NCBI RefSeq assembly: GCF_016808335.1
Contig: NC_053148.1
Span: forward strand, 46,268,930-46,332,929
DNA length: 64,000 nucleotides
Direction of reading: 5' to 3'
DNA from: Panicum virgatum
Taxonomy: Eukaryota > Streptophyta > Magnoliopsida > Poales > Poaceae
Positions 55,994 through 64,000 of the stretch are shown here, piece after piece (position 1 is the stretch's first letter; every line of letters starts with the position of its first letter). Under the pieces are notes generated by a model, which did not search any database, had not been told where the DNA came from, and saw only the letters and a program-made list of their open reading frames with translations. A program made the position numbers and the translations under genes.

Positions 55994-57118
55994 ATGGACG
56001 AGTCGTGGAGGTGCACGATGGGCTCGGTGCTGCCGCGGCAGCGGTCGTCGGACCAGCAGCTCGCCGGCGGCGGCCACCAGAGCCTGGCGCCGGACGACTT
56101 CCGGGACGTGTACGGCGGGCCGCCGCGCACAGTGCTCCTCCGCAGCTTCGGCGGCGAGGCTGCCGACTACCACTCCCCGGCGGGCCACCAGTACATGAAC
56201 TACGGCGGCGCCGAGGCCTTCTGCCGCCGGCCGTACGCCGACGGACGCGCGGCGGCCGTGCCCACGGAGCAGGGCTTCTTTGACGACATCTTCGGCGCCC
56301 GTCGTCACACGAGGTCGAGGTCGAGGTCCAAGTCAAAGTCGTCGTCGGCGGTCAGCTCCGACGAGTTGCCTTCCGGCTTCTGCCGGCCGGTGGCCACCGG
56401 CAGCCGCGCCGACGCCACGCTCTCCTCATTCACTTCGAGGCTCAGGTAGGAGCTCACTGACTGACAGTGACAGTCGTGCCTGGCTAGAGAAGCACGTGAA
56501 AAATGCGTCATGCATATGCATCGTGATCACCGGCGCTGACACGATCTTCGTGTCGTTTTTGTCAGGCCGGTGACGATCCCTTCGCGGCGGTACGACTCGT
56601 CGCCGCCGTCATCAACGTCGACGATTGGGGAGTACCAGAGCAGCTTCACGTGCTCGACGGCCGCGTACCCGGCGGCTCGCTACTACTACGGCGACGCCAA
56701 GGCCGGCAGATCGAACCACAGCAGAGCCGCAGACGGCTCGGCGGCCGCGAGCCGCCGCCGGCACCAGCGCGGGAGCAGCAACTTCTGCTGCTTCACGTCG
56801 AACCCGGAGACCAGCAGCAACGCGCCCAGCTTCCGGCAGACGGGCGGCGCGCGGTCACCGGCGGCCGAGACCACCATCACCGACTACTCCGGCGCCGACT
56901 ACGGGTACTACTACTCGCCGCCGTCGGCCACGTCGTCGTCGCTCTTCACCAACCCGCTGGCGAGGACGCCGCGGCGGCTGGAGGAGGTGGTGAGGGAGGT
57001 GAGGGAGCGGGCGCCGCTGCTGATGGACGACGGCGACGACATCGATAGCGTCGGCGCCGCCGCGGTGGACGAGGCGATCGCATGGGCCAAAGAGAGGTTC
57101 TGGAGCCAAGCCAGGTAA
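55994..57118 (+). CDS. Uncharacterised plant protein with auxilin-like N-terminal motif, no J domain
   Basis: Two exons, 55994-56445 and 56566-57118, join at AG/GTAGGAG and GTCAG/GCC in phase to encode 334 aa from MDESWRCTMGS. It is largely disordered and rich in Ser, Arg, Gly and Tyr. Visible features: DFRDVYGGPPRTVLL (about residues 35-49), FFDDIFG (95-101), an SRSRSKSKSSS basic-serine run (107-118), SSFTSRLRPVTIPSRRY across the splice junction, and a C-terminal helix-like DEAIAWAKERFW. The DVYGGPPR motif recalls plant auxilin-like proteins (clathrin uncoating co-chaperones), but the J domain is absent, so that function is not supported. Strong GC and codon bias supports a real grass gene. 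It is convergent with the synthase gene, with 729 bp between stop codons. Confidence 0.8.
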
Positions 57119-57847
57119 CTGGACGGTCATGATCAGATCCTCAAGATGCTAACGCTCTCGGCAGCGTCCAATTCTTTGATGGTCCGTCGACCCACACATG
57201 GTGTGCCGAAGTGAAAAAATCATGCAACATTTAGGCGGCTAGAGGCCATGACCAATATATTTTGTAATGCTTCAGTCATTATGGAAGATTGAGTACATTC
57301 AGTTTGCACACTGTACCGAACACAAACATAAAAGATGCCAGAATATGGCTAAAACATGAACATATACAACATTCCAAAACATGGCCAAAGAGTTTATTTC
57401 AAGAAACGACGTGAAAAGAAACCAACGATTTCAATCCAACTCTTGCTCCTAGGGCCCTCTCCTCTTAAGAAGAAGAAAAAGCAAACCAAAATTTGCAGAG
57501 GGAATGGTTAACAGATGCTAATAGCCTAATATGGTAGTCTTGAGTCCTGGCAGGTGTCAACAATCCATTCTTCTCGTATATTGGGTTCAGTGCTCCCAAT
57601 TATATGTCTACATAATATCTGGCGACCATTGCAATCAGTGCGTGATATACATATTTTGCTGCCACTTGTAGAGAAAAAACTTCCTACAGCTCTGAGAAAT
57701 GCAGGTCCTAAACTTCCAGCAATGTTACACAAAACTTGGGCTGTGAAAAGAATGCAATGAACCGGAGTATACAAAATCTTCCAAGTGCAATACTTGGCAT
57801 GTGGCGAGGTTCAGCTTTCTATTCACTTTGGGAGTGCCAAACACTTG
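57119..57847. other. Convergent 3' region between the two genes
   Basis: Should hold both 3' UTRs. No open frame resembles a known protein and no transposon ends are visible. Confidence 0.5.
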
Positions 57848-60800
57848 CTACTTTGTCCTTGTGATGACTCTCTCTGTTATGTCAATAAGAGCGCGTCTCG
57901 AAGTCAGAACATCCTCGTCGTCACTATCCGGGAGGGCTTCTATAGCTTTGATTGCACGGTTAGCATGTTCCCGCGCAAGCTCTTTCGTCCTTTCAATTCC
58001 ACGGCTCTTCTGGAGATAGTCAAGGGCCTGCAATTTGCACAAATGTAGACCCTTCAGTTTATGGTTTCTCCGTCCCTGTTACTGTGATACTTAGCAACCT
58101 AACTTATAACCATGGAAATACAGTTCTATTTTCTCAAATGATGATGCATGGGAGCTGCATGCCATTTCATGAAATACAGTTTTATCATTGGTATTTTACC
58201 CTGTATAAATAGGTTTCTCACTAGAAACATTGTGTTCATGCAGCAATAGCATGATAAGAAATATAATGTTACATGTGACACAGTTACCGCCTCATGTTTA
58301 CCCTATAGGTAAATGAACAATGAAAAAGAGGAAGCCTCTTCTCAAACTGAAATAATTACTCACAAGTTCAACATTTGCAGGATTGTCGAAACCGCTGTCA
58401 ACAACTTCATGTAGTTGCGGGAATTCCTCCATTGCATATAGAATTGGGGCAGTAATGATTCCCTATGTCATGAATGCCATCACATTATACACAACATAAA
58501 CATGAGAATGAATGCGAGAATCACTATGCATGTGGGCCTTGTTAACTGTTGAAGTTGTAATTTAGCGGATACAACAACTCTTGCTCAACCATTACATCTA
58601 ATTCCAGTAGCTTTACCACATAGACAAACAGCATTACTCAAGGCTGGCCATATCCTTCTTATTCAGTATAGTAATAATTATTTCTACCCAGTTCTGAATG
58701 CGAAATTGACATGTCAACAAAAATAGTCACAAAAAAATGCTTGCCCTACCAAAAGCAATAATACTGTTAACCTTAAAATTTTGGTGTGAGACGTCTGTCA
58801 TGTGAGTGGTGTGTCCAAAATATAAGAATAAAAAGTTTCAGCAAAATGGATTGTGTTGGGCAGAATGCAGTATCCACTAATAAAGCATTATTAACAGCAA
58901 AGCTTATATAATTTTCCCTTATCCAAAATATTATGACATATAATATGACAAGTAAAAGATGATGAGTAATCCGATTTCAGATGATAGAAAAGGCAACATG
59001 TTCAGTCATTGCAGAGGAAACTGAATATGACAAAAATTGGGAACAGTTAATATTACATGGCGAATATCAGATAATGAACCCTTCCCAAGGGATGCGGATG
59101 TGCCAGTGAAATCTAGAACATCGTCAATCAACTGGAACGCCAAACCCTGCATGGATTCCATATTAGTTAAGCTGCCAATAATTTTTCAGGATTAGCTTAG
59201 GAGCTTATTCCGGGAAAAGATGAAGGGAAATGTAAAATGGTACAGACCAAGTTTCGACCATATTCGTACGCAAGCATTGAGACCTCAGCAGTGTGCCCCG
59301 CAAGAACAGCAACAGCCTTGCAACTATTTGATATCAGTGATGCTGTTTTGTAGTATGTCTTCTGCAGGTAGTATTCCATGCTGCACATATTTTGGAACCC
59401 ATGCCAGAACTAATTAGCAAAGACCAACAGATCGAACGAGGAATGTAATTCAAAATAAAGAATTGAACATTGCAATAATTTCACTCTCCAACTCTTTGAA
59501 TATATATGTTACATCTGACTAGAGTGACAAAGTGCAGGCGAGAGAAAATATTAAACCTTTGTCGTTGCTCTCTGCTTGTTGAGATCTGCATAGTTTCACC
59601 AGTAACTAGATGTTCTACAGCAGTTGCCATTAGGGATACCACCTGCAAAAGTTGATAGACCGGTCGGAATCACAGACAACAAGCAAGAAAAGGGCAAGTG
59701 GCCACTGCAGTTACAAGGGTTACTCTAGAGTTAGAGCAGTGGCAAGCACGGTAATGCTGCTACTGATACCAATCAGGCATGGAATTGCAATTTAAGATCA
59801 GCATTAATGAGAGGTACAGACATGTGAATGAATGGGTCAAACAACTAAACATCAATGGTAACAACTGATACAACGAGTCACCTGAACTATGCATATTACA
59901 CGTTATTGTGATTGCTCTAATCAAATGCATTATACCATGTATTTACCTCTGTGTTTCCAAGTGCTGCAAGTGCCACACATGCTCTAGACAGGAGGAAGTC
60001 ACCTGCCAATACAGAGAGCTGCAGGCAAAACAAATGAGGAATACTGACATCAAATATCTCAAATGTAGAAGATTCTCCATTTTAGAAGTAGAGTAACACA
60101 AAGGAAGCAGTTTTGAAAACAAATATCAAATTTTCTGACCCTGTAATGCTGTAACATCAGAACAGTGCTTGTGGTAACTTGAGGACAAAAAATAACAGCT
60201 AATTCAATGCCTTTTTCCCTCAAATTTCCAATATAATTCATATTAAGCTGAAACCAAATTAAGAAGCCTTTATTTGCCTAGACCCTGGACACTAATGCAT
60301 ACCAGTTTACTGGAAGCTAAAGCTCTCATAGGTTTTTATTATGAAATGTGAACTATTTGAGTTACTTGTATTCTCAGTGCAAAGGTAACATTCGAGATTC
60401 AGTAAATGTACTACATATGTGATTACTACGAGAACAGATTACAATACCTTGTTCCCCATAACAAGATTCAACGAACTGACACCACGCCTAGTATCAGCAT
60501 CATCTAGAACATCATCATGCAGAAGGCTTGCGACCTGTGACAGGTAACAGCTTGAGAAATAATAGAAATATAGCAAATGTGTCTTCTCTGAAGGACAGCC
60601 ACAATACAATACTAACATGAATCATCTCCGTTATCTCTGCAATGTTCAGATGTGGTGTGCGGAGTTTATCCACTATGATGCTGAGAACTCCACCTTCTGT
60701 TGATTCTGACAGGGGGAATTTGAGAGCTGATGCCATCAGTAACAAAACCTGCCAATACAGATTACAGCATTAAAAACAACAAAGATAAATGAAACGATAC

Positions 60801-62048
60801 TGTAGCCAGTGGTTCATGAAAAGTAGAATTGAGATGTTACCGTAGGTCGGAATTTTTTCCCCTCAGCTCCCACTTTGAAAAAGTACTCAGCTGCTGATGC
60901 CAGTTTGGGGACCTGAAAAATGAAAAATTAGTGCCCACTCTGAAGTAAGTTCGGGGTGATAGAAAATGACAATTTTGGTGATTGTGAGATCAATGAAGTA
61001 TTAAATCACCCTGGTATGTAGCAGCTCAGAGAACAACAAATATATGTTTCTATGAACAGGACCAATTTCTTACTGACCTCAGCAGCCACCATGGATCGCA
61101 ATCTATCTGCAACGAGTGATAGATCGTCGGCAACTAATTCAAAAGGATCTCTGTGTTCCTGAGAGCATGAGAAAATGTAGACTCTTCAGACTATCTTATC
61201 ATGTGGAATTAGAAATATGTTTAGCGGTGGGGCCCATAAAAGCCCAGTATTTGTGTCCTTGATCGGTTGGTAGACATGTTTTGGTCATGATACTAATTTC
61301 ACGTGTATCTAAAGTCAATCATTACTTCATACTTGTAACAGTATCTTATACATTGTCTTGATATAGAAAAAAGTATCTACAGATCGTTCGTACTTTAACG
61401 AGGAACAGAAAACAAATATTTTTTTTGGAAAACACAGAAAACAAATATTTGGGGGGCAATAAGGTGGTTTTAAGTACCTGAGACCTTGAATCCCCATCCG
61501 GGCGATCCTGGTATTGTGCATCATGTAGCCATCTGGAGCTCACGAAAGCAGCTCCTCTGCAACCCACCACCTACTAAACCATACCAAAGGCACAGAGCTT
61601 GTCAGTATGGCATAAAACGCAAATTCACTAAAAGCTACAGCAATATAAGGCACCAACCGGTTCCATTGTTACTAGGCTAACCGGGCGACCAGCTAGTACT
61701 ATTCGTGCTGACTAACATAAACCATCATCTTAGCAAAAATCGATTAGTGCAAGCTAGTTCGAATGCGATCACGAGCACGTGTCGGCATAAACGCAAACAC
61801 ATCGCGGGGAGTGTCCGCGCGGCCGCAACCGGGCACCCGCGCCGACGCAACCGAACAGATGGGGGCTGGGAGGGGGAGTGGACCTTGCTCCGAATCTGGG
61901 AGGCGAGGGGCAGGTGCTGCCGCCCCAGTAGGGCGGCGCCCGCGCCGGACGAGGTCGTCAGGAGCCTCTGCGCCTGAGCCGCACCGCCGGCCCCGCTCCC
62001 GGCGGCCAGCGCGGCGACGCGGCGCGCGAGAGCCCACCGCCAGGACAT
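57848..62048 (-). CDS. SPS1: Solanesyl-diphosphate synthase, mitochondrial (long-chain trans-prenyltransferase)
   Basis: Elongates allylic diphosphates with isopentenyl diphosphate to make the C45 side-chain precursor of ubiquinone. Exons on the minus strand: 62048-61884, 61570-61478, 61158-61078, 60912-60841, 60748-60617, 60534-60448, 60018-59947, 59642-59557, 59380-59248, 59146-59057, 58462-58364, 58027-57848. They total 1290 nt, 429 aa, in phase. The first Asp-rich motif is LLHDDVLDDADTRRG (Asp 188, 189, 192) and the second LIDDVLDFTG (315, 316, 319). Residues upstream of the first motif are small (VAS), which permits a long product. The N-terminus MSWRWALARRVAALAAG is Arg-rich and lacks acids, a mitochondrial presequence. 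The start at 62048 is chosen over in-frame upstream ATGs because it matches remembered rice SPS1. Confidence 0.94.
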
Positions 62049-63139
62049 GCTTCGCTCGCTCTCCCGAGATCGGGGGTAGGGAGGGAGGGAGATGAGCTTG
62101 GAGAAAAAGTCAGAGACGAAAAGAGGAGGGAAGGCGGCGGCGGCTGCGGCCGCTCGGTCTGGCTCGTCTGGTGGGGTTGGCGTGGAGAACGGAGGAGGCA
62201 CGGGGCACCCGTGGCGCGGAGGGCAAGTGGATGCGCCCGTTCTACCACGTCTGGCTGTGGAACGCACGCGCATTGGCCAATAGGGGCATTTTGTGTTTTA
62301 AAAAAAAATGTTTTGTGTAAAGGTCTGTTATGGTAGTATTTTCATTTAGGCATGTCCATCTATTCTTTTTAGTTTAAACAGGCTAGTTTTACTAGCATAG
62401 CTTCCGTACATTGATAAGCTTGATACAAATTTTTCCTAGATTCACATGCACATATAATATTACCCAGACTTGCATGAGACAACCAACTTTATGCTCTTTC
62501 ATTCCGTCTACTGGTCGTGTTGTGACCGCTCGAAGTATTGATTATCCCGGTTCTGATTAGATTTCGAATTGATTTGGTCTGAGTTTATTCCATCTACATG
62601 TTAAGTCGTGACCGCGTTAAGTATTGACTATCCCGGGTTTCGATTGGGTTTCGGATTGATTTGTCCGGATTTTGATTGGAATTTTGAATAATTGTTGGGG
62701 CTTCAATTAAGATTATGATTAACGGATCAAGGAATCATTGCTTGTTTTAGAAAATAGTAAGAGAGATATGTAAACTAAAGAGTTCTTATATATTAGAAGT
62801 AGACTAAAATCAAATATTTTCTTTTTATCAAAGATCAAACTCAACTGTTGATGTCTAACATTTATTTTTTTTGCAATTGACATATGAATAAATCACAAGT
62901 ATACAAGCTGGTCTACAAAAATAAATAAAGGCATGCCTTCGAATTGAAAATCAGCGTAGTGTAATTTGGCTGCACCCGCGCCCGGTGGACCAGGTCCAGG
63001 CGGGGATTTTTGGAGGGGGTCAGGGGGTGGGTCTTGTTGTCAGCTCCTGGGCCACTCAAATAGAAACTACTCTCAACGGAGAAGACCACAACACAGCCCA
63101 ATAATCTAAGATGGGCTGGCCCATATTAATTTATCGGAA
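62049..63139. other. Promoter side of the synthase gene and intergenic DNA
   Basis: 62049-62280 is GC-rich and likely holds the 5' leader; in-frame upstream ATGs exist but fall outside the conserved protein. 62290-63139 is AT-rich, with a repeated phrase TGACTATCCCGGGTTTCGATT-like (62538-62570 and 62625-62660). No gene is seen. Confidence 0.45.
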
Positions 63140-63341
63140 ACTGGCTTTTTTTTTATTTTTATATTTTTGGAAAATATTTTTTACAGAAATATATTTTCAA
63201 TATCACAATTTACAGTTTTGTACCCTACCGCCCGGCAGGAGGGCGGCAGGGACTTATATGTAAATTAAAAAAAATTATTTTCGCGGAAGCGCTTGGCGGG
63301 AGCCTGCCGCCCGGCAGGGGGCGGCAGGCTCCCCCATACTG

Positions 63342-63348
63342 TATAAAA
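63342..63348 (+). promoter_or_regulatory. TATA box of the second MULE
   Basis: TATAAAA in the same place relative to the subterminal repeats and the conserved leader phrase as at 44582. Confidence 0.65.
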
Positions 63349-63740
63349 GGTTTTTCTCCCCCCTCCTCCCTCATTTGCTTCCCACGACATCCAGAGAGCG
63401 GGAGGGAGAGAGGAGGGGTGAGGGAGGGAGTTGTAACGGCGAAGCCCTGCCGGATTTTGGATCCTAACCGCAGGTAATAAATATTTCTCAACTTTCTCGA
63501 TCTAAATTTTTTATATGTTTAATTCTATAATTAGTGTATGCAGCAGTAATGATATTTTAGCGATTTAGGTAATGTTTTTAATATAATTTAGGTAGAATTA
63601 AGATTAGTTTTTAGAAAAACCAATTAGATTTACCAACAATTTTTGTGATATTGATTAGTTGTTTAATACGAGAAAAATTTCGAGAAATAGTTAGAAATTG
63701 TAGAAAATGTTAGAAAAGTATATGAAACATTCAAATAAAT

Positions 63741-64000
63741 TGTAGAAAATGCAGAAAAATTTAGAAAATGTTAGAAAAATATATTTATAAAAATATATTG
63801 TAAAAATGTAGGAAATGCACGAAAATATTAGAAAAGATTATGAAAATTTAAGATAAATTGTAGAAAATGCAGAAAAATTTAGAAAATGTTAGAAAAATAT
63901 ATTTATAAAAATATATTATACAAAAATTGTAGGAAATACAAGAAAATGTTAGAAAATTTTATGAAAATTTAAGATAAATTGTAGAAAAATGCAGAAAAAT
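63741..64000. repeat. About 119-bp tandem repeat in the leader intron of the second MULE
   Basis: The phrase TGTAGAAAATGCAGAAAAAT starts at 63741, 63859 and about 63980 (periods 118 and 121) and the array continues past the window. Within each unit the short motif TTAGAAAATG also recurs. Confidence 0.85.

Larger units (their letters stand above)
63140..64000 (+). mobile_element. 5' end of a second, related MULE (cut by window edge)
   Basis: An AT-rich terminal zone is followed by GGCGGCAGG / CCGCCCGGCAGG subterminal repeats (63228-63330), TATAAAA (63342-63348), a purine-rich leader, the conserved phrase GGCGAAGCCCTGCCGGATT and a splice donor CGCAG/GTAATA (about 63474). This is the same order and partly the same sequence as 44390-44715 in the complete MULE. 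The coding region would lie beyond the window. The exact left end is not determined. Confidence 0.72.

Noticed and set aside
56625..57048. Arg-rich and Gly/Arg-rich frames overlapping exon 2 of the 55994 gene
   Set aside because: Shadow frames of the real exon, which is fixed by phase continuity across the intron.
62049..62273. In-frame N-terminal extension of the synthase from upstream ATGs
   Set aside because: The extension would place a Pro/Ser-rich segment before a good mitochondrial presequence and is absent from remembered orthologues.
1..64000. CRISPR arrays, bacterial operons, tRNA or rRNA genes
   Set aside because: None seen; intron-rich eukaryotic genes and plant transposons explain the structured sequence, and no regularly spaced short repeat array or cloverleaf was recognised by eye.

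Overview
The window is plant nuclear DNA, almost certainly from a grass and probably a panicoid. The evidence is intron-rich genes with GT/AG junctions, GC-rich first exons, dense grass-type MITEs and Mutator-like elements (MULEs), and proteins close to rice orthologues. From memory (no search was run), a CPSF30 gene, an ARF17-like gene and a mitochondrial solanesyl-diphosphate synthase gene also lie close together on rice chromosome 6 (around Os06g0677700 to Os06g0678200), so the window looks like a syntenic copy of that block expanded by transposons.

Layout. 1-8505 (+): CPSF30, long YTH-containing form; its ATG straddles the left window edge, and three transposons sit in its introns. 10516-15529 (-): a complete 14-exon ARF6/ARF17-type auxin response factor, convergent with CPSF30, with a miR167-type site in the PB1-coding exon. 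15530-37430: about 22 kb without a recognisable host gene, holding a swarm of 3-bp-TSD MITEs, two CT microsatellites, a 218-bp tandem duplication, and a long LTR-like element (about 30925-37239) split by a second one (31736-35604, 5-bp TSD). 39904-42721 (-): a small INO80C/IES6-type chromatin-remodelling subunit gene. 43297-49411: a large MULE with long TIRs, a MuDR-type transposase ORF carrying one nonsense codon and lacking the SWIM finger, and a plant-mobile-domain gene carrying a frameshift. A 995-bp palindromic element is nested in the left TIR. 37431-38311 and 49441-50553 are direct copies of one roughly 0.9-kb segment flanking INO80C and the MULE. 50938-53000: more MITEs and a LINE 3' fragment. 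55994-57118 (+): an uncharacterised, mostly disordered plant protein with an auxilin-like N-terminal motif. 57848-62048 (-): a 12-exon mitochondrial solanesyl-diphosphate synthase. About 63140-64000: the 5' end of a second MULE related to the first, cut by the window edge.

The host genes are not an operon-like unit; they act in mRNA 3'-end processing and m6A reading, auxin-responsive transcription, chromatin remodelling and ubiquinone side-chain synthesis. Exon coordinates were assigned by hand from splice consensus, phase continuity and remembered homologues. All five host-gene models keep phase from start to stop, CPSF30 assuming the two start-codon bases outside the window.
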